This document shows positions 33,438 through 47,159 of a stretch of 64,000 nt of DNA, piece after piece. The position numbers and the translations under genes were made by a program. Source of the DNA: Hypericum androsaemum. Its lineage: Eukaryota; Streptophyta; Magnoliopsida; Malpighiales; Hypericaceae. The notes under the pieces were generated by a model. That model saw only the letters and a program-made list of their open reading frames with translations. It searched no databases and was not told the DNA's origin. The stretch covers positions 2,493,155 to 2,557,154 of the forward strand of contig OZ023189.1 of NCBI GenBank assembly GCA_963995505.1. The letters are read 5' to 3'. Within the stretch, counting starts at the first letter, position 1. Each line of letters begins with the position of its first letter.

Positions 33438-34290
33438 TCAGGAATCAGAATACTTTGGACTTGACAAAACAGAAAGAAGATCACCATCTGACCCGTCCGA
33501 ATGTGAGGCCACATTCACGGAACCTGATCCTTTTTCCTCGCTATCCCGAGTTCTTTTTGGACAATCCTTCTTCACATTCCCATTTTCTCCGCACTCGAAG
33601 CAATTTTTCTTGAACCTCCTTGACCACGACTTGGATCCTTTCCTGTCTTTTGCCCCACTACGATCACCATGGCTACCCCTCACAACTAGCCCTTCCGCTT
33701 GTTCATCGTCAATTTTCCTTCTTTGATGAAACCCTAGCAGAGCACTTGTGATATCTTCCAACACTAGGGACTCCTTCCCCTAAGTTAGAGTTGTAACCAA
33801 ATTTTTGTAGGAGCCAGGTAAAGAATTCAACACCAACAATGCCTTGTCTTCTTCCTCGAACTTCACATCAACCTTTCTCAAGTCTCTCACAAGTTGACTG
33901 AAACCATTAATATGTTGGCTCAAATCCGAGCCCTCCTTCATCTTGAGCCCGTACAATCTTTGCTTAAGATAAAGCTTGTTCGACAAAGACTTAGACATAT
34001 ACCTTGCCTCCAATTTCTTCCATGCCTCAGCTGGTGACTCCTCATCCATGACGTGATACATCACATCATCCGCCAAGCACAAGCGAATTATCGCCACCGC
34101 CTTGGCCCCCATCTCCTTCTACTCTTGCTCTTCCATCTTCTCGGGCTTCTTCTCTGAGAGCACGATGACCATTCCTTGTTGCACAAGGAGATCTTTGACA
34201 CGCCTTTGCCATAACCCAAAATTTGAAGAACCATCTAACTTCACAAGAGCAAACTTCGCGCCGTCCGTCATCCTCCAACCCAAGCTCTAA
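33438..34290 (-). pseudogene. copia Gag, frame broken
   Basis: Frames 34296-34066, 34112-33780 and 33764-33438 together encode a copia Gag: a lysine/tryptophan start region, the UBN2-type core (YHVMDEESPAEAWKKLEARY, KLYLKQRLYGLKM, NGFSQLVRDLR) and a zinc knuckle CFECGENGNVKKDC. Small frame changes and one stop separate them. The copy at 51085 keeps most of the same protein in one frame. Confidence 0.85.
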
Positions 34291-34587
34291 TACCAATTGT
34301 TAGGAATTCAGGACCTAGAGAACAAGATCGCACAAAGAACACGGAACAAGAAAATTACGTGGTTCGGCCTAGTACCTACGTCCACGGTGAGAAAGGAGAA
34401 ATTTTATTGATGGATCCGAGTCACAAAGCTATGCAAAACCTTAGGGTAACATGCCTTTATATAGAGGCAAACCCTTGTACATCAAGTAAGCTATCTAGGT
34501 CAAATTAAGAGTCCAAAAGCTAGTCCAAATAGAATAGAAAAAAAGTCTACAAATCATTTCCTCTTTAATTTTTCGACATCTCTAACA

Positions 34588-34690
34588 GAACCGATGACTG
34601 ATCGTTTGGGTTGGTAAAGGGCGAGATTGTCCAGTGGGTGGAAGGGAGGGCACGGGAGGACAGAGTGCACATCGTCGTTTCAGAGGAGCA
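34588..34690 (+). pseudogene. captured PP2C fragment, distal part of the inverted copy
   Basis: This copies 29300-29410 in reverse and reads the PP2C phrase around EDRVHIVVSEE in one frame. It was separated from 31701-32091 by the copia insertion. Confidence 0.7.
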
Positions 34691-35184
34691 CGAGTAGGTG
34701 GACATGGACTGCCTCACTCCCGAGGGCAGGGGATGGGGTGGACGCGGATTGGGTGCAAGGACAATTTTGACATTTCCACCATTTTCCACCATTTCGGACC
34801 AAAAAAGGAGGTTTACATTATTATAGTAAGATGGTTTATTGCTTGCATGGGTTCCCATGTGGTATGAGAAAGTGATAAATATATATCTTTCGATGTGAAT
34901 TTTCATTTATGAATTCAAGTATTGTAAGTAAAATAAATATTGATAGAAAGAATCGTTTTTTATTTATGGTTAGACAATGTGGGCTAATAATATTTTTAAA
35001 TTGTTCAACATTTAAACTTTCATGCTTGAACTATCATTCAAAATTAATTAATTTTTTTTATATCAATTTCTATTTATACTCACATTGATATAATCTTTAA
35101 CTTATTTTAAGAGAGGCTTGAAAAATATATTCTAGAAAATTTTCAGGAAGGTCTCCGCCGTCGTCTCTGCCACATGGCGCAATT

Positions 35185-35690
35185 TCACAGAACGGCGTCA
35201 TTCAAAGATGGATTGTAGAGGAAGAGAGGGATCGTCTTGATGATGGAGTTATCGAACCCATGGGGGGAGTACACGTGGAAGTCAGCGGGCCCGTCAGGGG
35301 AGGAATAGTCGAACGGGAGGGGAGGCGAGTCCAGGTTGGAGAACGTGGTGGAGTATGATGGCAGCTAAAACCTACAGGTAACGTCGACACCACCACCGGC
35401 GAAACCGACAGGTAAGGAGGATGAGGAGGCGGGAATAGGTGACCAGTAGGAAGGCCGCTACCACAACGACAACCATGTAGATGAGCGGCGGGCTGATGTC
35501 CACGCCCTAGACGCCGATGTTGCTTGATGATGGAGCAAACTGACTGACAGATAACGAGGACGTTGTCGACGTGGTCGTGGACATGGGTCCTGCAGATGAA
35601 GACGGTGATGGGGCCCACAAGGAAGACAGAGAAGGAAAAAGGAAGTGAGCTCCGACCATCACAAATATATATTTCCCTTTTCGCGTATTT
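35185..35690 (-). pseudogene. captured ATL RING-H2 fragment, right copy
   Basis: Inverted copy of 30589-31065. It begins MVGAHFLFPSLSSLWAP on the minus strand and has the same stop after SSSNIGV, so the damage predates the duplication. It carries no RING domain. Confidence 0.7.
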
Positions 35691-35759
35691 AAATCGATGT
35701 AGTGATCCTTAGTAGAATGGTAAGAGAGCATTCATCCATAGGATGTCATTAAACCCTCC

Positions 35760-36031
35760 CGAGAATTTTGAGATGTCGTATAAGATTATACACAATCAGT
35801 TTCTGGTATGTATGTATTTTGCATTCACGATCAACAAAGCACAAGGACAAACAATTGAAAATACCAATATTTAACTGCTTGAGCATGTCTTCAGTCATGG
35901 CAGTTGTACGTTGTCCTTTCAAGAGGTGTTTTAAGCAAGAACACAAGGGTGTCAAGAGAGGTACTGTTGCTGATAAAGTTGGAACATTTACAAAAAATGT
36001 CGTGTACAAAGAAGTTCTTATGACGTCTTAG
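35760..36031 (+). pseudogene. Helitron helicase (Pif1-like) C-terminal fragment, right copy
   Basis: Across two or three frames the plus strand reads FAFTINKAQGQTIENTNI, then EHVFSHGQLYVVLSRG, then KVGTFTKNVVYKEVL. These are the last conserved helicase motifs of plant Helitron Rep/helicase proteins. They sit about 140 bp before the 3' terminus, as in autonomous Helitrons. Stops and frame changes make it non-functional. Confidence 0.82.
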
Positions 36032-36140
36032 ATAAATTAAAAAAATAATGTAATTAAATATGTAAGAGAGTATCTTATTCATGTACAGTTTAAAAAAGAA
36101 AATTAATAAACGATATGTTTTGCGAGTTTTAAAACAAAAT

Positions 36141-36172
36141 AGCACTCACATTGCGCGTGCTTCTTTACTAGT
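36141..36172 (+). other. Helitron 3' terminus (hairpin plus CTAGT)
   Basis: The stem agcactcac/gcgcgtgct (7 of 9 pairs, 3-base loop) is followed by six bases and CTAG|T. The T is shared with the host intron, which resumes as tctttaattat; the intact RPL3 copy has tctttaactat at about 42440. Confidence 0.82.
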
Positions 36173-36222
36173 CTTTAATTATAAAAACATATATAAGCCA
36201 TGTATTGAGAAAACTAGTTCAC

Positions 36223-38079
36223 CTGTAATATTCAGTCATTGCTGAATGAGAATCCTGCCCACCCTTCCCAAGCTAATTCAACTCCTTGCAGTGGTGGTAA
36301 CCATTCTGCCTGGCCCTAGCGACAGTGAAGGACACCCTAGCTGAATGCCGTGCACCAATACAAGCAACCTTGCGAAGACCACGATGAGTCTTGCGTGGAA
36401 GGCGGGTCACACCCCAACGAGTAACTACACCTTCGTAACCCTTTCCTTTGTTACACCAATTACACCAATCATTTCATCTTTTTGAAAAACAGTAACAATA
36501 GGAATCTGCTTCTCAAAGAAGCTGTAGGCAAAGTCAACTATCTTGGCAGCATCTCCACCATTCACTTGTATCTCCATTAGATGAGTTTTTTTCTGCTTCA
36601 GTCCTTTCATTTTTTGTATCTAGATAGCCAGTCCACCACGAAAGCACAGTGGAGTTAGAAGTAAGTTTGTGAATCTCTAATTTAGTATTATCGACTGACG
36701 TGGATTTTACCTATGTATGAACAATAACACGAATTACAGAACTTCATCTTCTCCCATTGAGCTTGAATATTTTTTTCCATCTTCAGATTCAAGCTTCTTT
36801 TAGTATTTGGTAAACGCCTTCTTCTTGGACTTGCACGAGTTCTTATAGAACCTCCTCTTCACATCCTCGCTTAGATGCTGGGCCAGACTGTGTTCAGTGA
36901 ATGGAGCCCTTGGGGAGTTTTGACATAAACAACTACCATAGGTGGAGTTTCAACAATTCTAACAGCTTCACATGTCTCTTTCTTGCGCAACTCTACAAAT
37001 GATAGTTCACAAAAATATAATACAAACTAAGACCGAGTTTCAAAATTAAACAATCACCCAGATGTCATAGAGAGACTTTGGCCAAATCCACACCAGTTCC
37101 AACAATCATGCATGCATAGGCCATTTTCAAGTTGTTTATTGATGACATTGTATGCTCTAAGACCTCATAAACAAATCTGTACAACAATTATCCAAGAAGC
37201 AGAAAACATAGCCAAAAGCATTTCAACATCGCAACTAAAAAAATAAATAAACTTACTTGACCCTGGCTTTTCAACTTCTCTAACAATATGGGTCATACCA
37301 GCTTTGTAACCAAGGAAGCCAGTCAATCTGCATGGCTTTGTTGGATCATCTTTTGGAAATGCCTTCACTGTAAATCATCGAGAATTTAAAAAGACAATAT
37401 AACCAACAATCAATCATCAAAAGCTCTTCAAATAGTTTCTCAGAAAAAAGCTCTTCAAACAACAACAGAGATTTTAAGTCTGATGTAGAAAAAAAACAGA
37501 AGAGCAATTAAACATATAAATGCCTTCACTGTAAATAATTGAGAATTAAAAAAGATAATATAACCAACAGTCAATCATCATAAGCTCTTCAAAGAGTTTC
37601 TAAAAAAAAGCTCTTTAAGAAATAGAGATTTTAAGTCTGATGTAGAAAAAATCAGAGAAGAACAATTAAATATTAAAAAAAATACACATGAGAGATATCA
37701 GACACAAAAGTATAGGCTCAAAAGTCCATTAAAATTCTTCAAACCAACAACAAGAAACATAAAATAAGGTATATTACATTCACAAGGATGAAGTTGGCAA
37801 TGTTAGTTATATTTCAGAAAATCATGAGTCGTAAATCCAAATACAGTGAAATGATCTTCTTTCTCAACCTGTTTTGAGTAGCACATATATGTCTAACAAG
37901 TTACGACTAGAGACAATACATGAAAAAAATTCATTAACTAACTAGGGAGCTCTGAAGTAAGAAACTAATAGATTTAGTTGTAAAGTGATTAAACCTTTTC
38001 CTCTATGACGCGTAGCTCGCTTCATTGGGAGAAACCCCAAAGAGCCATGACGAGGGTGTTCAAACTTCTGATGAGACAT
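36223..38079 (-). pseudogene. RPL3: RPL3 pseudogene, exons 1-4
   Basis: Exon 1 (37995-38079, [15 protein letters not shown]), exon 2 (near 37258-37370, [17 protein letters not shown]), exon 3 (about 36715-36995) and exon 4 (36223-36611) follow the layout of the intact copy at 42153-44325. Damage is clear: a nonsense change in exon 3 (Ser to stop in the KYSKKLES region), a one-base deletion in the [12 protein letters not shown] region, an in-frame 12-base loss, and a deletion of about 14 bases in exon 4 over the [11 protein letters not shown] region. With the last exon cut at 29272, no uL3 can be made. Confidence 0.92.
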
Positions 38080-40070
38080 GGTGAAAAGCTTTGGTAATTA
38101 ACCTGCAACAATACATCCAACTCAACGGAACACATGGACAGTAGCTAGCAGTTGATGGTATTTATTATTCACATTCCATGCGTGTTATTTTCCCTACGTA
38201 CTCAACAGTTCGAGTGGATCTCAAATTTATTTGGACCCTGACCTTTTTTCTCCGTACATTAAAAAATTGGCAAAAGTATGTATGATATGGTCTTAAATAA
38301 TTTAACCCCTTGTTTGTATGGGTCCAAACCTATTAATATCCTTATCAAGACCTATATGATTCAAACAGAACCGACAGAACAAAACGATATTCACTGATTC
38401 TCATAACAGAACAAAACGATATTCACTGATTCTCATAACAGAACAAAACCGAACTATACAATTCAGAACACAAAACTGTCACTATTAGAACATCACAGAT
38501 TGTAGCTTCAATACCATTAAAATCAAAGAGCACATAACATGAACCTTTAAGCCATTACTCAATTAAGGAACCAACGGTTCTTACATGAACCTCAAAGTCA
38601 ATACGCAACTACTAAATTAGTAATATGTACCTTTGGCAAATCAGTACCCCGTACAGAACCTCAATCCATCTAAAATAACAATTCTTAAGTGGAACAATTC
38701 AAGAAAATAAAACAACGAACTGTGCAAAGAAAGTAGTTAACACCAATTGAAACAAATCAGTATAATCTCCAACCTATCCAACGCATTTAACATCAATTAA
38801 ATACGACATCAAACCAAACTTCAAGGTAAAATCATTTTAACTACTCGGCCCAAATGTAAAATTAGATTTAAATCAAAAGCATCTCGAATTGGACACATGA
38901 ACATCTTACCTTCATCGTTGCATGCTTTCTCTTTTCATATTTCCTTAGGTTGTGCAAGTCTCTGGAGTCTCCTAACCTTTCTATTCCCTGCACTCCTCCT
39001 TAGCATCACCAAAATGAACATATCCAAGTAGAATCTTTTTATTGATAATCATAGCCGAGACAATTCCCCTTGTGGAGCTCGTCATCCGAAGGCCAGGCCA
39101 TTGTCCCGCTCCTTGTATGCCTAATGTGGTCCCGACTATATAACACCGATTGGTCCGAGCAAGTGAAGATGGTAGTGGAGTTGAGGGTTAAATATGAAGG
39201 ATGTCTTTTCTTTTCTAATATAAAATGTAAAGAGGGAAGGGTTAGGTCTCCAATGATACCGAGAATTCTATGGAAGGAAGTGTTAAAATGTGGCCAATTC
39301 AGTTTGTTAGTCTCTTTCCGCCTCTGGTGTTATCCTCCCTAAAAGTTAGGTGTGCAAGTTGTCCTATTCCTACTGCAATTTCCCTATAGGTAGGGAGTGG
39401 TTAATCTGAGTGTGGAGGAGTGGGTGATAATTTACAGAAAAACGCTATTGGTAAATTACCATTCACTTCTATAATTTCCAAATTTATATTGGTAAATTCG
39501 TGGGTTTTACAGTAACACTTGATTTGAGATATGTTATAATTTAATTCCTCAGCTTAACAATGGGAGAGCGATTTTGGCAACTTCAACTCGACCTGTTGTC
39601 GTTAAAGGGGAGCATCTTTAATTTGTTTTTTGGAAGATAAAATTTTTAAACAAAGTAATCATAATTGCTAAAGATTGCACTCAGTCAATTCCTTTTTCGT
39701 CTTGTGCTTTTAGGGCCAAATACTTTTTGGGGCATCTTTAACGTGAAAGGCTAACAAATTATTACTTACACTCTTTCGAAAATTTTCATAGCCTAAATTA
39801 CATTTTTGAAAAATTAGACTTAATCCAATAGAATTTCTGAGTTTCTAAATATAAAAATGATATTTCATTAGGGTTTATAATTATTAGATTTATAAATATT
39901 ATAAATCAAACAACGAAATTCTCAATTATTCAACTGAACACAAATAATATGTGGTAAAAAAATTTCATACCGCATCAGAATTTTAATAAAATATGTGGCT
40001 GTAATCTCATATAAAAATGTCTTACACCGACTTTAAATATAATATGTAAATACTATTATGGCCACGTTTA
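38080..40070. other. spacer without a recognised gene
   Basis: AT-rich sequence between the two duplication units. An ORF at 39070-39342 has no recognisable motif. A 32-bp unit occurs twice plus a partial third copy at 38375-38449. Confidence 0.6.
38375..38449. repeat. 32-bp tandem repeat, 2.3 copies
   Basis: The unit begins cagaacaaaacgatattcac and repeats perfectly with period 32. Confidence 0.9.
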
Positions 40071-40076
40071 CCAAGC

Positions 40077-41466
40077 TGAAGCTCATACGAAGACCTTGAT
40101 CGATCAAACTACCAGCTATAACCGGGCCATCAAAATACAGCCGGTACTTATATAAGTTATTTCAATGAAATATTTCAATAAACAACTCCAAAATCTCGGC
40201 AATTGCCACTTGGGTCCCCATCAAACGATGACAATCACCGCCACGTTATCTCTTCCATCCCCAACTCCGCTTCCCCTCAACTTTCCCACACAGAAAAGAA
40301 CCCATCTCCTAACGCCTCCTCGCCGGCCTCTTTCCCCTACACCGAACATCAGAATAACCCACCGAACATCAGAATATCTCTTCCTTGGAAATGTCGAAGG
40401 ATTAATCTTTTCTTTTTCAAATATGCTGAAAAATTCTAGTTCTATACAAAGAGAAGAACTGATCTGCCTTTTTGACATATATAATTATGCACGAGACAGT
40501 GTGGAGCCAGCAGTTAAGCCCGGAGAAGCAGCTTTGGTATGCTAGCTTGCCTTCATTTTTCTTATTAGTGCATCTTTCTTCCCCTTAGTCGTTCGTATAT
40601 TTCTGCATATAGAAAAAAAAATTTACATGATGATCATTTCAAGGGTTCGCAAATCTTGAATATTTTCTCCGTAATGGGACCGACACAGCTGGATGAACAC
40701 ATTACACCCCTTCATGAACTTAAATAATGCCAATGTTGTTTTTTCCAAAGTTGCCAATGATGTCTCGATGATCCTGCTACGTAATTGTTGGAATGCAAAA
40801 TTTACATTTAACTCGGTGTGACTTAAATGTTTATCTCAAGAAGTATATGTTAGCTCGAGCACGTTTTGGTTTTACTTTATTTTGGTTTACTGTATGCTAA
40901 GAAGATGTTCTTTCCAGCAGATATAAATTAGAAATAATATTACATCGTGGTTTTATTTTGATTTTATTTACTCTAAAGTGCGAATTATGTACCCTTATAA
41001 ACCGTAACCATGCTACTACATATATGAACTTCATTTGGGGAACTGAAGAGGTATGTCTTTTCGTCTTCTTTTGTAACTTCCAGCTATGCGCTCGCCATAT
41101 TTACAGCTGCGAGTTAATTAGTCGGAGTACTGTTGGCTCCAATTAGGAGTGGCTCTTAGAATAGCGTTGTTTCATTTCACAAGGTTCGAATTCAATACCT
41201 TGGTTTAAGATAATCGAGTCATCCATCACTCGAATCGAGTCCCGTCCGTACTGATCAGGCTGAACTAACACTATAACAGCTTTCCATGTCCTTGCAAGCA
41301 CGACAACTGTTACCACTAGTAGTCTCGCAAAGCGATACTTGTTATGCTCAATTTTGTCTGCAAGAAATCGCTTACCCACTGTTCTTTTCTGCTGATACAG
41401 GCTGCCATCCGAGGAGTAACTTGGCTTCTTCAACAGTTCCCTCTACAGACGGACCGCTTCTGAAGA
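40077..41466 (+). pseudogene. NTF2/SnoaL-like paralogue, central exons lost
   Basis: A promoter-like stretch shared with the first copy (ctataaccgggccat, 40114) is followed by an ATG at 40227. This starts a Ser/Thr/Pro/Leu-rich segment (MTITATLSLPSPTPLPLNF) that looks like a plastid transit peptide. At about 40395 the sequence jumps into intron-3 sequence, so the domain core, exon 2 and exon 3 are missing. Exon 4 (40485-40536, [17 protein letters not shown]) and exon 5 (from 41400, AAIRGVTWLLQQFPLQTD) are kept with good splice sites. Intron 4 lacks the Pack-MULE and shows its empty site. A useful enzyme or carrier is not possible, but the copy keeps the N-terminus the first copy lacks. Confidence 0.82.
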
Positions 41467-42152
41467 TAATTAGCTGAAGTATATAAATGTATAGCGTCTA
41501 CTCAAAGTAAATGGTATATAAACATTAGCTATATACAGATACGATTGTAGATGGGAAGACGTTCACACTTGTAGCGAAATCATGATCTTTGTTAGAATAA
41601 GCTTCGATTAAACCAACACGTTTCCGAGTAACCTAAGGTGAAGGCACATGTTCGTTGCTCTAATTTTCGGGTAATAAAATGCTCATGGAATCACTAATCT
41701 TCTAAAAATTTTAGTCCATTGTCACTATTTTTTATATTTTCATGGTCACATGTGTCCACTATCTTTAAAATTATTTAAATTTCAAATCATTCTCAACTCT
41801 TTTTTCACTCGCCACTTTTAAACGTTTGGAAATTTTAGCGTGACCATAAAAAGAGATTAGTGACTAGTCTTTTGCCACTAATTTTGAGACAAATTCACCA
41901 TCTTCACACTCCTCCATTTCTCTAATCCAGACAGAACAAAGCAACAGTCATTTAAAGGGAGAAAAATTCCCAACATTCAAACGCAGAAGGCAAATTTAGA
42001 ATTATAAAGGTCAAAATTTCACCTCGAATATCTCAAATCAAACAAAGCAACAAAACATAGACCCTTCTTAGAAATGGAGTATAAGCTTCCAGAGTTGCGG
42101 TGTCTCTCAACATGAAATCAAGCTTGGATCATTTTAACTAGAAATCAATCTA

Positions 42153-44394
<2,242 letters not shown>

Positions 44395-44798
44395 TCAAAA
44401 TGGAGAATCCACATACTCATGAAAATGAATCCTCAAATAAATTTTGGATTTTGAAAAAAATTAAAGCCATTTTCATTAATCAAAAAGAGAACCAAAGGCC
44501 TATGGCACAGGGGGAACCCCACATGCCAAATCTCGAGCTTCCTCTGTATTTCTTTTTCCTCCCCAAAATGCCCCCACCTCGATCCGAAGACCGAGAGGGT
44601 AGGCAATGTCGGGGAGGCAAAAAAAGGAGCCCATATCCGAGAATCCAGCCTTGATTATTACAACATCGAGCTCATCACAAAGGGAATAAACTCGGATCAA
44701 CTAAAACAGACTAGACCGCGACATATAAAACAAACCGGAACCTGAGAGAGGGGGCGAGGTGGGTCGATCTCTGGACGGAGCACGAGGAGGAGACACTG

Positions 44799-44955
44799 AA
44801 ACCCTAGTGAATCTAAGAGCCATATATCTCCATATATATATATGGAAGACAGCGATGGCATTGGACGGCTACGATTTGATCTAAGATTAGGGTTTAGTGT
44901 ATGGGGCGGGTTTGGATATGTGGCTGCCGAAGAAGATGAAGTAATTTGAGGCCCA
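44799..44955 (-). promoter_or_regulatory. telo-box and site II elements upstream of RPL3
   Basis: The minus strand has AAACCCTAA (44887-44895) and TGGGCC (44950-44955). The related AAACCCTAG lies on plus at 44799-44807. The pairing of telo-boxes with TGGGCC/T site II elements within a few hundred bases upstream is typical of plant ribosomal-protein promoters driven in dividing cells by TCP-type factors. Confidence 0.6.
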
Positions 44956-45308
44956 TAATGGATTCGTTGGATCCGACACTACTGGGTCAATGCGTGTCCA
45001 AGCCCGGAGGTTGTTTTAAGCTGCAAATTAATTGCAGAGAAAAAGACAAAAAGGTCCTCCAAAATGTTTTCCTCTCTAAAAGTAAGAGGAAAAAAATAAT
45101 ACTCATCTCTTCAACCCACCGCTAACACAATCCCCGGTCCGGTAGCGTATACCTAAGCCTTTTTGGCTTCCACAACCCACGCCTTTGATAAGTCCTCGAC
45201 CCAATGTAATAAGTCGTCGTCTCGTCCAAATGGATGAAGTTTGTGTTAATGTTAGTATTTTACATAAGTCCAAGTTGTCTTATTTACTTTGTCAAAGTTT
45301 GTTAAAAT

Positions 45309-47150
45309 AAGACTTATTCTTCAAGTTGTTATTTGAATTATTATAATCCTTGTCTCACGTTGAGTAAGAGTTCAATGTGAGAGTATTTATCGGTTTCAGA
45401 TAATACACATAATGCTTTATAAGTTAATATTTTTTAGGAAAAAGTACATTTTACCAATTTGTAGTTTGCCCGATTTCACCTTTAAGCCGTGTAGTTTCAA
45501 TTTGGTTACTTAGTCCATGTGTTTTTCAATCTTTTACAGTATACGATCTACTCCAGATGACGGGGATGAAACGTCCACATGACATGCCACGTAGGCAAGG
45601 TGATTGAATAAGTCGAATATGACGTGTTGGTGGTTAATTACCAAATCAATCCCACTTATCCCCTCTTCTTCCTTGGCCTTCCACCTCCTCCATCATCATC
45701 TTTTCTCCAATCCAAACGGCAAAAGAAAATTAAAGATAAAAGAATCTATTGGGCTTGAAGCTAATACAAACGGTGGGATTATAGATCTAAAATTCACCAC
45801 TGGATTGACCAGGAACCCAATCGGTGGGATTGAAGCTTTTTATGGATTCTCCGGCCACCGTGCACTTGAGCAATCAAGCCCAAAGACCACAATGGAACTG
45901 GGTTTTGAATTTCACCACAGGATTGCCATCCGGTCTCAACGAACTACGGAAGAGAGAAAGAGAGAACGGCGGAAGAGAGAGAGAGAGAGAGAGAGAACGG
46001 CGGAGGATAGAGGTGACGGCCTCGACGAATGATGACCCCGACGGACGATGTCAAGCTCCGGACCGTTGAGAGATGCGACGACCTCGATAGACGACCACCT
46101 CGATGAACGGCTGCTTGCTATTCGACTCCGGAAAGAACCAGCTGACCGTTGAGAGAGGACAACGACCTCGACGACGTCGTCAAGCTCCGGACCCCAGTTG
46201 CCCTCCGGTCCGATCCCTCACTCGATTTCTAAATTGGGTTTCTTTGAGAGAGGCCCACGATGTCGTCGAAGGAGATGCCTATGGTGATTTCAATTGATTT
46301 ATTCGCTTGATTTCGATGATTTCTTTCCTCAACAGTAAGGATTTTAATTGATTTTGATTATTTTTTCACCTGGACATCGGTTTTTGTGTGCCTACGATCT
46401 CCATTACAGTTGTATTAGCTTCAAGCCCAATGGATTCTTTTATCTTTAATTTTCTTTTGCCGTTTTGGATTGAGGAAAAGATGATGATGGAGGAGGTGGA
46501 AGGCCAAGAAGGAGAGGGGATAAGTGGGACTGATTTGATAATTAACCACTTAACACGTCATATTCGACTTACCTAATCACCTTGCGACGTGGACAATAAA
46601 ATGACGTCGTATTAGCCTATGTGGCATGCCATGTGGACGTTTCATCCTCGTCATCCGGAGTGGACCGTATATTGTAAAAGATTGGAAAGCACAGGGACTG
46701 AATTACCAAATTGAAATCAAATTGAAACCACACGGCCTAAAGATAAAATCGGGCAAACTACAAGTAGGTAAAATATACTTTTTCCTATTATTTATTCAAT
46801 AAAATAGTTATTCAACCATATTGTTCTTGAGTTGTGCTTGTTATTCAATACGAAGTTTCTAATAATCTAGTATTAGAGAAGAGAAGAATCTAACTAAGCT
46901 TCCACACTTTTTCGTTATTCTTTAAGTTGTTATTTGAATTATTATAATCATTGTTACACGTTGAGTAGTTGTGTCCAATGTGAAGAGTGTTCATCGATTT
47001 CAGATAATACACGTAATACTTTATAAGTTAATATTATTTATTCAATAATATAGTTATTCAACCATATTGTTCTTGAGTTGTGCTTATTATTCAATATGAA
47101 GTTTTTAATAATCTAGTATTAGAGAAGAGAAGAGTAACTAAGCTTCCACA
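45309..47150. repeat. tandem duplication of about 240 bp, first unit split by a MULE
   Basis: Unit 1 is 45309-45436 plus 46786-46908; unit 2 is about 46911-47145. Shared phrases include ttatttgaattattataatc and gttattcaaccatattgttc. Unit 2 preserves the site of the MULE without the element. Confidence 0.85.
45437..46785. mobile_element. non-autonomous MULE with about 340-bp terminal inverted repeats
   Basis: Ends GGAAAAAGTA...TACTTTTTCC are inverted repeats extending about 340 bp inward from each end. The 9-bp flanks are tatttttta (45428-45436) and tattattta (46786-46794), 8 of 9 identical; the empty site in the neighbouring repeat unit reads tattattta. The interior (about 45790-46400) contains a GA-rich tract and short ORFs, for example 45824-46069, with no motif I recognise; it may be another captured fragment. 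Confidence 0.9.
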
Positions 47151-47159
47151 CTTGGGCGA

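Larger units (their letters stand above)
32092..34587 (-). mobile_element. gag/protease-only Ty1/copia element (TR-GAG-like)
   Basis: LTRs of 290 bp (32092-32381 and 34298-34587; minus-strand ends TGTTAGAGATG...CCTAACA) are flanked by perfect 5-bp duplications GAACC (32087-32091 and 34588-34592). On the minus strand a tRNA-Met-like primer site (TTGGTATTAGAGC) follows the 5' LTR, and a purine tract (AAGGTGGAGATT) precedes the 3' LTR. Only gag, zinc knuckle, protease and a short pol remnant are inside. Reverse transcriptase and RNase H are absent, so it depends on another element. Confidence 0.93.
29273..36171. mobile_element. inverted Helitron-like composite with captured gene fragments
   Basis: Reading plus, the order is A (29273-29410), B (29410-30070), C (30076-31420), B inverted (31425-32091), copia insertion, A inverted (34588-34735), a unique 95-bp piece, then C inverted (34831-36171). 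C contains the C-terminal part of a Helitron helicase and ends in a hairpin plus CTAG|T at 36141-36172, the classic Helitron 3' end. A and B come from a PP2C gene, and part of C from an ATL gene. The right edge abuts RPL3 intron sequence cleanly after CTAG. The left edge cuts RPL3 inside an exon, and about 140 bp of RPL3 are missing, so the original Helitron insertion was later rearranged. No 5' TC end was identified. Confidence 0.75.

Noticed and set aside
29273..34735. A and B arms read as 800-bp terminal inverted repeats of a MULE
   Set aside because: There is no 9-bp duplication at the outer ends, and the Helitron helicase and CTAGT terminus explain the right edge better.
39070..39342. 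90-codon ORF in the spacer
   Set aside because: No motif, no neighbour support, and a length expected by chance.
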